Shown here: one piece after another, positions 49,323 to 61,568 of the stretch
Position numbering within the stretch: position 1 is the first letter of the stretch
How the letters are laid out: every line of letters starts with the position of its first letter
DNA from: Coffea arabica
Lineage: Eukaryota > Streptophyta > Magnoliopsida > Gentianales > Rubiaceae
Direction: 5' to 3'
Length of the DNA stretch: 64,000 nt
Assembly: GCF_036785885.1 (NCBI RefSeq)
Contig: NC_092326.1
Span: 2,480,001-2,544,000, forward strand
The notes under the pieces: generated by a model
Seen by the model: only the letters and a program-made list of their open reading frames with translations
Database searches by the model: none
Told to the model about the DNA's origin: nothing
Translations under genes and position numbers: made by a program

Positions 49323-50449
49323 ATTACTAAAAATTTGGTACATAAGCTAGTTGTAGTCGGAGAATAAGTGCATTCCGCATGACAATTTGGGATTTTATGG
49401 GATTGTTGTGGCATATTAATATTGGAAAAAAAGGTAAATATTGGAAGACTGGGGAGAGGACAGATCCAATCAAAACAAAGCTTATTCACCACTTTGTTCC
49501 CCTGAGCTTTGGAGATACCACCTTAAATCTTAAACCTTAAAAATATACACCTCACACCTCAAGAAATCTAGTGAATGTTTGAAATCTTAACTTTGTCAAG
49601 AAAATTGAGTGTTATGACAACATTGCTCTTTGGTTGGTGAAATTATATATAGTTTACTGTCAATGCCCTTTGACTTGTGAAGAAAGTGATGTTTTTTTAT
49701 TTAATCTCTATTTATTCTCCTCTAAGTTTAGATATAATATATATTAGTCCTTATTATAGATTTAGTTAACTAATTCATAGTTGACTAATCTGACAAACAA
49801 AATATAACAAAAGCATTCTTCTAACAATTTACATAAACTAAAAGAATAAAATATTACTCTGTTAAGTAGTAACAAGCTTAATATTATAGTGTGATTTCAA
49901 AATTTTGCTACATTTATTTATTGTTATTACTATCTTTCTTTTATTACTACATTATTTATTATTACTATTAGATTTGAAATCCAATAAATTGAAAACAAAG
50001 TATAAGATAAAAGAACATTAATTCAACATGAATTTGAAAAGTCTTTAAGGATATTAAATTGAAAAGGATTTTTTTTTTGGTTTTATTAATTTAATTTTTT
50101 TGTATATTAGATACTATAGAGAAGATGTAAAATTTTTAGCAAAAAAATGGCAATAATAATAAATTATTAATCATTTTAGAAATGAAAGGGCATTAACATC
50201 CTTATACTCACTTTTTTTCTTATGACGTTAATATTTATATCTTTGACTAGTCTTCAAGTTACTAAGTATGCAATTTTAAGGCTCGTAATAGTAAAGTCAA
50301 AAGTGTGCCTACCCCCAAAGCTTGGCACATTTTTAGCAGAGCAAAGTGTGACTGACCCTTAGAATAAAAAACGATGGAGCAAATTGAAAAGCATGCACTT
50401 GTTAATGGGGCAATTCTCAATAAAGCCTTATATTTATGCAAATCTGTAC
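49323..50449. other. AT-rich intergenic DNA
   Basis: I see nothing recognisable. In particular no exon 4 of a dioxygenase gene was found next to the lone exon at 50450-50774. Confidence 0.5.
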
Positions 50450-50774
50450 CTCTAGGATATCACCAACGTTGACTATAAAAGCATTAGGAAGAGGAAGAAT
50501 AGGAACCCAAGCTTCATTTTCCTTCATTTGGAGACCTTGTACATCGTTGATTTGAAGTAAAATGGTGAGGCCAATAGGATCAGAGTGATGGCAGAGGCCT
50601 GTGACCAGCTCCGGTTGAGGACATGGAGGATAGTAATTGAGCCTCATGGATTGCAACCCTTCTTCAAAAAGCACTTCAATTTCTTCATGCTTCATTCCTA
50701 ATCCTTCTGCTATTAGGTTGAGAATCTTCAAGGCAAGACTTTTGAGCTCTATAGAGTACTCTTGAAGACTTTCC
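50450..50774 (-). pseudogene. lone exon 3 of a 2-oxoglutarate/Fe(II) dioxygenase gene
   Basis: This is 325 nt, exactly the length and phase of exon 3 of the intact gene at 59.1-63.3 kb, with the acceptor (tacatag) and donor (GAG|GTAC) both in place. It has no stop or frameshift. By eye about two thirds of the 108 residues match the intact gene. It keeps NYYPPCPQPELV and the Fe-binding HxD in GLCHHSDPIGLTILLQ. Exons 1, 2 and 4 cannot be found on either side, and a copia element lies 1 kb upstream. It is most simply a fragment of a tandem duplicate. Missing are the second Fe-binding His and the 2-oxoglutarate-binding Arg, which lie on exon 4. Confidence 0.8.
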
Positions 50775-51736
50775 CTATGTACCAGAACCAAGAACATTTG
50801 AAGGAATATAAGTATAACTAGCATAAATATCGGTTTAGTATCATAACAAAAGAAAAGAAAAGTAAATATTTGCGCACAAACTTCATTGTTAGTTTCATTT
50901 TTTGCAGTGTTATTGGATTGACTAACATACAAATAAACTATAAGGAGAACTTAGCATACCTAAGTCAAAGTATAAATTTAGATGTATATTATATTGAATT
51001 TAAAATCGTAACTGATTTGTTTTATTTTCAAATTGCACATTGAATCAAGATATTTCAATAAATTTGAGTTCATTGTAACCATTTGTCACAGTGAATTGGT
51101 GATTTGTTATTGTTCAACTTCATCTTTGATAATATCAGTAACATTTTGACCTAAAATATCTTAGGCCATCCTTCTTCTCTCTTCCTTCTCTCTAGAAAAC
51201 ATTCTCTAACTAAAATTTTCTTCAACTCTTCTATGGAAGAGAGATCAGATTTTTCTAATCTTTTCCCATGGAGGAAGCTCTCTTTATAATTTCTTTTCAT
51301 TTGTGTGAATAAAATCTCTCCCAAAATTTTCTAGTGAGAGTTTCTTCTCTCCTTAGGGTTATTTAGTGAAAATTTTCTTCTCTCCTAAATTTTTTAATGA
51401 GAGTTTTATTCTCTCCTAAGCATTCCTAGTGAGTTTTTGCTAATTTTTTTATTTTTTAATTAAATTTGAGTTTTTAAAAATTTTAATTATCAGATCTGGA
51501 ATTTCGTGAATCTATTCGGCAGATCTCATCATAATATATGGACTTGAACTAGTTAATTACCAGATTTGTTGATTAGAAACATGCATAGATGTCCGTAGAG
51601 CTATAATTAATTTATCTCATTTTTTAAATTTCGACCTTTATAATATAATTTTTATTATTCTTCAGATCTGTAGCATCCTTTCTTCAGATATGTTCTTTGA
51701 TATCTGTGTCTATTTGATGATATAATTTCTGTCATT
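50775..51736. other. intergenic DNA with a short tandem repeat
   Basis: No gene is seen. About four diverged units of roughly 32 bp (tctctcctaaattttttagtgagag...) run from 51314 to 51434. Confidence 0.5.
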
Positions 51737-51741
51737 AGTGC

Positions 51742-52086
51742 TGTTGAAATGTCTTGAATCAGATCTTCGACCTCCGCTGAGTAAGTCGGGGGTCCCGGGG
51801 TGACGCGTCCCGGTTAGGAGTTCGGTGGGTAGCGTTGCCCCCGGTGGGGGTTCGAGACCCCCGAAACTTACGATATATATTAGATACCGTATCCGTTTTA
51901 GTTTGGGTCTAATTTTTTTGGGTCCAGTCCGTTTTGGTTATTTTGTTGTATATGTATACCTTATATCCATTCTGTACAAAATATCTGATACATTCCAAAC
52001 CCATACAGAAAAAAAATCTGATTTTTTCCAAATTTGTTCTTGCTTGTTCTTGGTTGTTCTTCCGTCCCGCTGCATCTGTTTTAACA
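51742..52086 (+). repeat. copia element 2, 5' LTR
   Basis: This 345-bp LTR carries an extra 85-bp GC-rich segment (51779-51863) that the other LTR lacks. Confidence 0.9.
51779..51863. other. GC-rich hairpin/tRNA-like segment inside one LTR
   Basis: It lies between CCTCCGCT and AAACTTACG, which are adjacent in the other LTR. Its ends, extended by flanking bases, pair with each other (gtaagtcgggggtc with gacccccgaaacttac). It contains GGGGGTTCGAGACCCCC, which looks like a tRNA T-arm and pol III B box. No flanking duplication is seen. Confidence 0.55.
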
Positions 52087-52089
52087 AAC

Positions 52090-52101
52090 TGGTATCAGAG
52101 C
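52090..52101 (+). other. primer binding site, tRNA-Met type
   Basis: TGGTATCAGAGC lies three bases after the 5' LTR. Confidence 0.85.
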
Positions 52102-52138
52102 TCTAGGTTTCATCCTAGGGCTCGGGTCTTGCAACAAT

Positions 52139-53340
52139 ATGTTTGCATTGAACATCAAGATCGACAAGTTCACCGAGAGAAATAGTTTCAGTCTGTGGCA
52201 GATCAAGATGCGGGCTCTATTAAAGAAGTAGGGTCTGTGGAGTCCGCTGACGAAGAAGAAATCAGATTCCGTTGATGAAGAGTCAATGAGTCTGGAGGAA
52301 AAAGCTCACTCGACAATCATGCTGTGCCTGGCAGATGATGTCATCATTGAGGTCGTCGGTGAAGAAACTGTTGCGGGTTTGTGGGTTAAACTTGAAAGTC
52401 TCTATATGACAAAATCTTTAACCAATAAGTTGCTCCTAAAACAACGTTTGTTCGGTCTGCGTATGCAGGAAGGTACTCCTCTTCGAGAACATTTAGATCA
52501 ATTAAATACGATTATTCTTGAGTTGCGTAATATTGATGTTAAAATTGAGGATAAGGATGCCGCGTTGATTCTGTTAGTGTCTCTACCGTTATCGTATGAG
52601 AATTTTGTTCAGTTGTTTCTTGGCAGCAAAGATACTGTAACTCTAGAAGAAGTAAGATCAGCACTGCATAGTAGAGAGTTTTGCCATAAGGCGGCTGGTG
52701 ATGTTACAGATAATCAGGCTGGGTTAGTGGTCATCAGTGGTAAAGAAAAATTTGGAAAAAAGAAGTCTGGAAACAAGAAGCAGTTCTCTAAAGGTCCCAA
52801 GCCGGATGATATCTGTAACTACTACAAGGAAAAGGGTCATTGGAAATCAGATTGCCCTAAGAAGAAAAAGCAGCAGGAAAAACAACATGCTTCTGTTTCA
52901 GTTGCAGAAAAGGAAGCGATAAATTCAGATGAAGATTTGGCTCTAATTGCAAACGAACCAACACATCACTCTGATGTGTGGGTTCTTGATTCTGGGGCAT
53001 CTTATCATATATGTCCAAATAGGGAATAGTTTACAACGTATGAGCAGATAGATGGCGAAAATGTCATGATGGCTAATAGCGCTGTCTGCAAGGCTGTTGG
53101 GATTGGTTCTATCAAGATCAGGACACATGCTGGAAAAGTTGCCACGCTGAACGAAGTCAAGCACGTTCCCAAAATGACGAAGAATCTGATATCACTTAAT
53201 ACTCTTGACAGTAAGGGTTTCAGGTTCAGCGGAGGAAGTGGAGAGTTGTGCATCAGTAAAGATTAATTAATGGCTCTCAAAGGAGTTAAGCATGGCACCC
53301 TGTACATCTTACAGGGTTCTATGCTAACAGGTTCTGTCAC
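52139..53340 (+). pseudogene. copia element 2, gag and protease
   Basis: From the ATG at 52139, Gag starts in the usual copia way (SLWQIKMRALL), then meets a TAG at 52229-52231 where Gln is usual. The frame continues to a zinc knuckle, CNYYKEKGHWKSDC, whose second Cys is replaced by Tyr, and to protease with an intact DSG site (VLDSGASYHIC). A TAG at 53027-53029 replaces a Trp in the NRE-FTTYE segment, and a further stop follows SKD near 53264. The sequence then runs up to the DNA insert. Confidence 0.85.
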
Positions 53341-53361
53341 TGCTGCTGTCTGTGTTGTTAA

Positions 53362-55049
53362 ACTCGGACCGGACCGTTCGGTTCGACCGATTGAACCGCG
53401 AACCAGCCATTCATCTGGTCCGAGTTCTTCTAAAAATCCCTCTGTTTAATACTCGGTCAAACTCAGTCAAAAATCAGGTTGAACCGTGAATCGTCAAAAC
53501 CGGCAAGAACCGGGTTTTAAAAATTTTTTTTGTCTTTTGTTGACTTTTCAGGCTTGCACTAGTTATCCCAAGCCAAATTCCTAATTTGACACCCCGGATT
53601 TCACTTCAGTCCAGTCCTAAATTTCTAAAATCTCTGTCACTTTGTTTCCACTTTCTTGCCGCCGTCGATCTTTATCACCATTGCCGACGGCGCATCTGAA
53701 ATCCCTAAGTAAGTTCCTACTAGAGAGTACAAGCTTTATACACCAATTTCCAGTCTCCTCTCCTACGCTTTGTCCAAAGAGTCCAAACCTAACTCCCTAT
53801 ATATTCTAAATCAATTCCTGCTGTCTTCTCCAGTTCTCCATCCGATCCTCGGCAGAGTTGCAGAAGTTGGGAAGGTTGGTTGAAAAAAAGGGTTGGAGTG
53901 ATCTTTGTTTAATCAAGTAAGTTAATGTTCTGCAACTGGCTAATTTGGTGCAAACTAAAATGTTCACTTTTTGAAGATAAATTTGCTTGTGCTACATAAA
54001 TACATCCTTTAAAAGTCAGAATTGCATTATTGGGGTAAATGCTATCTAATTTTGATGTACAGATTCGTTAAAGTATAAGAAGAAAGGGAAAAGTGTAAAT
54101 GACCAGTAATGTGGAAGCACTTAATAATTTAATTTCACATAATCTATTTGCTAAATTTCAGGCAAAACACGTGCAAGAGCTTTGTTGGGGACTTTTTCTT
54201 TAATTCTTTTATTTGAAATAATGGATTTCCTTTGTTGCTTTCTATGCGTTTGAGGAAATGTCAAAGTTACTGAAAATTTTGGGATGCACCTCTTTTGGTA
54301 ACTCCATTGTTGCTTCCTGAGAGATGCAGAAATCAAGATGGCTACTTTTAGTTGGAATTGTAGAAACTAGATAACTACTTTTTTTAAAAAAATTTTTGGC
54401 ACAAGTAATAGACATTAATTAGATTTTAGACGTTGAAGTTAAAAACTACCTCTTATGTTGCTTGAAAGTTGAAATCAGTGTTCTAGATTGATATTTAGCA
54501 TTCACTTATCACTTTCTTTTCTTTTCTTTTCTTTTTTTGCATTCTTGTTTTTCTTTTTCTCTTTTGGCTTAACTGAGGTAGGACGGAAGTAGACTGCTAA
54601 GCCAGCTCAAAGGTTGATTAACCATGTAGAAGACTCTGTTGATTGACCATGCAACTGAAAATGTCATCAAATTATGTAAATGTAGTGAGAATGTATTAAA
54701 CTGACTTTTACTTGTTTGTTTTCTCTTATCTTTATGTATTGCAGCTGAATACATATCAATCTAAGTATAGCTTAGTATGTACTACAAAGTCTTCCATAAA
54801 ATTGCTTAATGATCTTTGGAAGCAAATTAAGGATGTTCAAATTAAACATGTGCAATTTGGTGAATTGGATATGGATTTGGATCACTGGTTCTTGGTTATA
54901 TTTTGTAAATTTGATTTGCAGGAAAAAGATATATATACACATATATATGATGTATATATGACGTCATTCGATTCGACCTCTGAATGACCCCGGTTGAACC
55001 CATTGACCCCTGACCCCTGAATTCGGCCGAGTCGATGTCCGGTCCGAGT
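53362..55049. mobile_element. DNA-transposon-like insert inside copia element 2
   Basis: Its ends carry the 13-bp inverted repeat ACTCGGACCGGAC (53362-53374, and reversed at 55037-55049). The first 170 bp are rich in aaccgg/ggttcaac words. It has no coding sequence that I recognise. The copia reading resumes just after it (SSEDRRSDMTKLWHIRLGHM), so it is an insertion. No clear target duplication is visible, so I do not assign a superfamily. A related end is present at 42655-42830. Confidence 0.65.
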
Positions 55050-55086
55050 CTGAAAACATGCATCTTCTGAAGATCGCAGGTCTGAT

Positions 55087-56160
55087 ATGACCAAGCTGTG
55101 GCACATTAGGCTTGGTCATATGAGTGAAAGAGGGATGCAGATTTTGTCTAAACGTGATCTTCTAGAAGGCCACAAGGTCACCGATCTTGGATTCTGTGAA
55201 CATTGTACTTTCGATAAACTACATCGCAGAAAGTTTGGGAAGGCAATTCACAGGACAAAAGGCACACTTGATTACATCCATTCTGACTGTTAGGGTCCTT
55301 CACGAGTTGAGTCTTTGGGAGGCTGTCGGTATTTTTTATCCATGATTGATGATTATTCAAGGATGACTTGGGTAATCATTATGAAGGAAAAATGTGAAGC
55401 TTTCAAGAATTTCAAGCAGTGGAAGGCCTTAGTGGAGAATCAAACTGGAAAGAAGATCAAAAGGCTGAGAACTGATAATGGTCTGGAATTCTGTTCAAAA
55501 GAGTTTAATGAGTTCTGCAAAGATGAAGGAATTACTCGGCATCACACAGTTCGACACACACATAACAAAACGGTGTAGCAGAACGCATGAATCAGACACT
55601 TCTAGAGAGAGCACGGTGTATGCTCTTCAATGCTGAGTTGCCACGGAGGTTCTGGGCGAAAGCAGTGAGCACAGCCTGCTTCTTGATCAATTGTGCACTT
55701 CATACAGGTATAGACTACAAGATACCTTATAAAGTGTGGTCTGGTATGTCCCCTGATTACTCAAATTTGAAGGCTTTTGGTTGTACTGCGTATTATCATG
55801 TCAGTGAGGGCAAACTAGAACCAAGGGCTAAAAAGGGAGTGTTTTGGGATATGGAGACGGGGTTAAAGGATATAGAATCTGGTCACCCTTAGAAAAGAAA
55901 GTTATACTTAGCAGAAGTGTAATTTTTGATGAAAACTCTATACTTAACCCCCCTGTGAAGACTGTTATTGAAGAAGGTGCAAGTGTTGATAAACAGGTAG
56001 TGCTACAAATCATTCAAAATGGTTTTGAATCACAGGAGCAATTTGGTGATCATCAACAGCTATCCTTTGAAACTGAAGCTCCTGCAGAAGTAGAGTCTCC
56101 AGAACCTGCATCAGCAGAAAGGTTGGCACCTATATCCCATACTGCGTCAGAAACTCAGTA
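55087..56160 (+). pseudogene. copia element 2, integrase
   Basis: The frame starts with the pre-integrase segment TKLWHIRLGHMSERGM and the zinc-binding CEHCTF. The first catalytic Asp is in HSDC, followed by TAG (55291-55293) where WGPS normally has Trp. The second is in LRTDNG. A 1-base loss near 55570 precedes the GVAERMNQTLL segment with the catalytic Glu. Another frameshift near 55845 separates the core from the C-terminal part. Integrase would insert element cDNA; this copy is inactive. Confidence 0.85.
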
Positions 56161-57825
56161 GCACGGTATTGCTTATGATCGTGCGAGGAGAGTATGAGTA
56201 CGACCTCCCAGCAAGTATTGGGATTTTGTAGGTTATGCATTTCAGGTTGCTGAGGAGGTGGATTCTCCTAAGCCCTCTACCTATAGAGAAGCTATTTCAG
56301 GCAGTGAGTCAGCTCAATGGCTTGCTGCAATAGGTGATGAAATGGAGTCGTTACACAAGAACGACACTTGGAAATTAGTTAAACGGCCAGCAGAGAGAAA
56401 GGTTGTGACTTGCAAATAGGTCTTTAAAAGAAAGGAAGGAATTTCTCTAGTTGAGAGCATCAAGTATAAAGCACGTGTTGTTGCAAGAGAATTCACTCAA
56501 AGAGAAGGAATAGACTACAATGAGATTTTCTCACCAGTGGTCAGACACCATTCTATCAGGGTGCTACTAGCAATGGTTGCACATCAGGACTTAGAACTTG
56601 AGCAGTTAGACGTGAAGATAACTTTCTTACATGGAGAGTTAGATGAAAAGATTTATATGGCTCAGCCAGATGGATTCCATGTTCCGGGAAAAGAAGATTA
56701 TGTATGCAAGTTGAAGAAATCCTTGTATGGATTAAAACAATCCCCAAGGCAGTGGTACAAAAGATTTGACGGCTACATGATTGAGCTCGACTACAACAGA
56801 AGTCAGTATGATTGTTGTGTATATCACAACAACTTGAAGATTGTTCGATGGTCTACTTGATTCTGTATATATATGATATGCTTATAGCTGCGAGGAACAA
56901 AGCTGATATACAGAAGTTGAAAAGTTTTCTCAGTGTAGAGTTTGAGATGAAAGACTTGGGTGCAGCACAGAAAATTCTGGGAATGGAGATTTTCAGAGAT
57001 AGAAGTCAGAAGAATCTTTTCTTATCACAGAAGAGCTATATTGAGAAGGTATTATTCAGATTTGGTATGTCTACTGCAAAACCCTTGAATACTCCGAGTG
57101 CAGCGAATGCTCAACTATCAGTTACACTCGCACCACAGTCAGAAGCCAAGATAGAGTATATGGCTAAGGTTCCCTATTCTAGTGCAGTGGACAGTTTGAT
57201 ATATGTCACGGTCTGCACTAGACCTGATCTGGCACATGCAGTAAGTGTTGTTAGCAGATTTATGGCTAATCCTGGGAAGGAGCACTGGCTGGTCGTTAAG
57301 CCAATTTTTCGGTACTTGAAGGGTACGTCTGATGTTGGTCTCATCTATGGAGGTGATACAGAGTGTTTGGTTATAGGCTATTTAGATTCTGATAATGCTG
57401 GAGATGTTGATAGTAGGAGGTCGATGACTGGTTATGTTTTCACTCTTGGGCATTTTGTAGTTAGTTGAAAAGCAACTCTACAACCTACAGTGACTCTGTC
57501 CACTACTGAGGCAGAGTATATGGCACTGACGGAGGCTGCTAAAGAGGGAATTTGGTTAAAGGAACTGGTTGGAGATCTTGGCCTACATCAAGATCAGGCT
57601 AATATATATTGTGATAGTCTCAGTGCAATATGTCTAGCCAAGGATCAAGTTCATCATGAGAGGACTAAACACATTGATGTCCGATATCACTTCTTGAGAT
57701 CTGAGACAAGGATCAAGGTGAAGAAAATTGGCACTACTGACAATCCTGCTGACATGTTCACCAAGCCGGTTCCTCATAGTAAGTTCAAATATTGTTTGGA
57801 CTTGCTAAATGTCCTAAGTTTCTGA
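56161..57825 (+). pseudogene. copia element 2, reverse transcriptase and RNase H
   Basis: RT reads WKLVKRPAERKVVTCK, then TAG (56417-56419, Trp usual), then KARVVAREFTQREGIDYNEIFSPVV and KKSLYGLKQSPRQWYKRFDG. A frameshift near 56840 follows. The catalytic motif, normally Y-x-D-D, reads YIYDM, so the first Asp is lost. RNase H follows with DSDNAGD, a TGA at 57466-57468 (Trp usual before KATLQPT), [17 protein letters not shown] and KHIDVRYHF. Confidence 0.87.
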
Positions 57826-57957
57826 TAGCCCTTATGGGTATTCTGATGGTACTTAGAGACAATTTTGATGGTAAAAGAAGACTCTGAGTATGTCTGGCAC
57901 TTCATCAGTGCGTCTGTTAGATCTGTTTCCAAGAAGATTCAAGTCAAGGTGGAGATT

Positions 57958-58227
57958 TGTTGAAATGCCTTGAATCAGATCTTCGACCTCCGCTAAACTT
58001 ACGGTATATATTAGATACCGTATCCGTTTTTGTTTGGGTCTTGATTTTTAGGCCTAATTTTTTGGGTCCAGTCCATTTTGATTATTTGGTTGTATATGTA
58101 TACCTTATATCCATTCTATACAAAATATCTGATACATTCCGAATCCATATAGAAAAATCTGATTTCCCCCAAATTTGTTCTTGCTTGGTCTTGTTTGTTC
58201 TTCCGTTCCACTACATCTGTTTTAACA
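57958..58227 (+). repeat. copia element 2, 3' LTR
   Basis: This 270-bp LTR lacks the 85-bp GC-rich segment of the 5' LTR and has a small insertion near 58041. Confidence 0.9.
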
Positions 58228-58232
58228 AGTGC

Positions 58233-59113
58233 AGATTTTAATGAAAAATGATATTTTATAAAAAAAAAATTCATCGTTGATCAAAACAAAAATGGAAGTT
58301 GTTGGCAGGTCATTATTTTTCTCAATCTCCCAAAAAGTGAAAAAGAAAGCTTCTTAACTGTTAGTGGACTTACTAGCATATGGACAATAGGTTAATGTTT
58401 TGAACTATTCATATTGTTATTCTAATTATATTTTTCTCTTTTTATTTGGTTTGGAAGATAGTGGATGGAGGGCGGCAGGGTGGTTAATTTCTCATGGCTT
58501 TTAAGCTTATGTTTTTGCTTGACCCTTCGTCATCATGCATTCGGCCATTTCAACTGGCTAAATTTCCGCAATGTAGATGGGGTCAGATTCGAAGGAGCGA
58601 AGCTGTGCCGGTGAATAGAATATGAAATAAATGGAAAAAAATTTACGGAATAGCAATATATTCAAAGATTTATAATTGTGCCTAAAATACGTACTGTAGG
58701 AAAAAGGTAAAACAACAAAGAGTTTTTTTTTTTGGTTTTTTTTATTCCCCTTATCAAGATTTGGCATAAAGAATGACTTCTAATACGTGGTCATTGATAG
58801 CACATATAATAACTCATCATTCTCTTTCATATTTAAAAAATAGATTAATTTTTTATACATTAATAATGTATACAGTATTAGGCTTGAATACATACTATTT
58901 GTGCAATTTTGGAATTTTAAATTTAAATTAATATTAATTTTCATGCATCAGAATCTAATAACATATACAGTAGTATTAGTGCATATAATATTAATCCTTA
59001 AACCATTATACAATTTGGTGAATGAAAGTTGGGGAAGGAGGGGGAGGGAGATGGGACATCATATCAACAGCGTACATAAGTTTCAAAGAGAAAATCATAA
59101 AGGGACTAAAAGC
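58233..59113. other. intergenic DNA, 3' flank of the dioxygenase gene
   Basis: No gene is seen. It is AT-rich with a T/G-rich tract near 58720-58745. No convincing polyadenylation signal for the minus-strand gene could be fixed. Confidence 0.5.
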
Positions 59114-61532
59114 CTAAAAGTCTTTGATTTGGGTCCTCATTGCATCAACGAATGATTTCCTATCTAGTTCACGGGAAAAAAATGCTTTCAAATAGTCAAT
59201 CATACTAATTCTTCTGAAAATTGCCGGATTTTCAGGGGTGATAAGACTTGGCGCTGGACCCATGTCACCATCTAGTTTTGGGGAAAAGAACGTTGCAATG
59301 GAAAGCCTTTCCTTGTGCAAATTCACAGTTGCCCGATGCTCAACACTCTTATAAATCCCATTTGTCACAATCTACATCTCAGTTAAAAATGTCACATTAT
59401 TCCCAACTGTAATAATAGGATATGGTTAATAGGGTAATCTTGTGAGTCCACCTATAACTACTGTTATGCCCCAAAAACATTGGAGATAGAATTCAGAAGC
59501 AATACCCTGATAGATCGAGGACATGATTTGTAAGTAACTTGTGTAATTAGCGTTGAAATCAAGACAAAAAGTAAATTCCTTTTTGAAAATCAAAACAAAT
59601 TTGTTGGGGAAAAGAGTAAGTACTTTTTTCAAAACGATGAAAGGAAAGTGGTTTGAATTTTACCACTCATACATCACAGGTAAGCAATAATTTGGAGGGT
59701 GGGGTGTAAGGGCATGTACAATACTAATTTTGAAGTTATTATGCCCTAGTTTTTTCAATATAAGACCTTTTCATCCATATATTTTATGCTTTTTTTGACT
59801 TTATAAAGATACGTGTTCTATTAAAGTAGTCAATATTCTACCAATAAACAACATTCGTTTAACTTTGACAAAGTAGCCAAAGTTAGAAGTTTAGGCACAA
59901 ATTTGTCAAAAGTTAAATTTTGGGATGAAAGCTACACTTTGACCTTGCCTCATTTTCTGGGCGGTGCAAGTTGATAATTAGTCTTACACATCAACCTAGT
60001 GTAGGCATACTAATCATAATCGGAAAGATTAAAATATGGGAAGGACATTCTAATTTCCATATATGTTCATAATTGTAGAAACCAATTTGAAAATATCTCA
60101 TAAGGGAGGCCAAAAACTAGATAGATGTTGTAATTATATAAACAGAAAAGCAATTTGAAGAGATTGTTCATATTCACATTGCATCTTGGGAGAAAGGATT
60201 TTGAGCATGATTACCTCTAAAATGTCTCCAACATTGACTATGAATGCATTACGAAGTGGTACAACAGGAACCCAAGCTGCAGCCTTTTTGATTTGGAGGC
60301 CTTCCACGTCATTGACTTGAAGCACTATGGTAAGCCCATCAGCATCAGAGTGGGGGCAAAGGCCCATCACTAGCTCAGGTTGGGGACACGGTGGATAATT
60401 GTTCATCCTCATTGATTGCAGCCCTTCTTGAAAAAGCATTGTCATATCTTCAAGCTTCATTCCTAATGCTTTTGTCATTTGCTCAAGGACCTTGATGGCA
60501 AGGATTTTCAATTCCCTTGAGTACTGGTCTAGAGTTTCTCTACAATGTTAAAAAAAAATGTAAATAAAAAGTAAAGAATATCCAATATATAATAACAATG
60601 CACAATGCTTTAGATGTTAACTAATTTTTGATGCATGCAAGGATGGATGTTTTATCATCATCTCACGGTGACATGGCTTATTAAATTTCCTCATAAAGAC
60701 AATTAAGAAGGTAAGATTTAAGAAAGGGATAATTTCATAAATCTTCCCTAAGATTTTTAACAATTTCATTGAGCTCCCTTAAGGTTTCAAAAATTACACC
60801 TACCTCCCCTAATTTGACACTTTTGGTAACCAAACCTTAGACTTGGTCAAAAATTTTAATGAATATCCTACAATACCCTCAACTTATAACGTTTGAATTA
60901 CTTTCCAGAACAATCATAATATATTTAACACAAATATACAACAAGAGTGTGAAGTTTTTAACACCATATTTATTATTTGATAAGCAAAGATGACAATAGT
61001 TCTATCACTATAATAAACTACTTTTAATGGTGATTTACCAGGGTATGTATTTTTTAATTTGAAAAAGAAAATACCGTCATAATTCTTTTAGAGTTTGTAG
61101 AATTTTGGATCGGTGGAACTATCATAGCTTGGTAGCAATGTTGGGCTTTTTTTTTGAGTTAATGTTGCTTTTGGTACGAGAAACAATCAGCAAGTAAAAA
61201 TTAGATCACATTCAAAGTCAAAAAAATGTCACTAGTAAACCATTTATGCTGTCAATGTTTATATTTTATGGTTTTATTGGCAAAAATATAAAAACGGGGG
61301 AATAAGAATAGAAAAAGAAAAGAAAAATAATTATTAATACCATTCTTTGTAAAAGTATATCTAACAAGAGAGTTTTATTAAAATGTTAAAACTAATATTA
61401 TCATTTTATGTGGGCAAAGGAGGTAAATGTTATTTTTATAACCTCGAGGGAGCTCAATGAAATTATTTGAAACTTGAGGGGAGGTTTTTGAAATTGTACC
61501 TTTAAGAAAAGCAAGAGAGGGTATATTTTCCT

Positions 61533-61568
<36 letters not shown>

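Larger units (their letters stand above)
51742..58227 (+). mobile_element. Ty1/copia retrotransposon, second copy
   Basis: The LTRs are 51742-52086 and 57958-58227 (TGTTGAAATG... to ...TTTTAACA), with a perfect 5-bp target duplication AGTGC (51737-51741 and 58228-58232). The primer site TGGTATCAGAGC (52090-52101) and the purine tract aaggtggagatt (57946-57957) are intact. Gag, protease, integrase, RT and RNase H follow in copia order. A 1.7-kb DNA element splits protease from integrase. Nonsense codons, frameshifts and loss of an RT catalytic Asp make it non-autonomous. The protein resembles, but is clearly distinct from, copia element 1. Confidence 0.94.
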
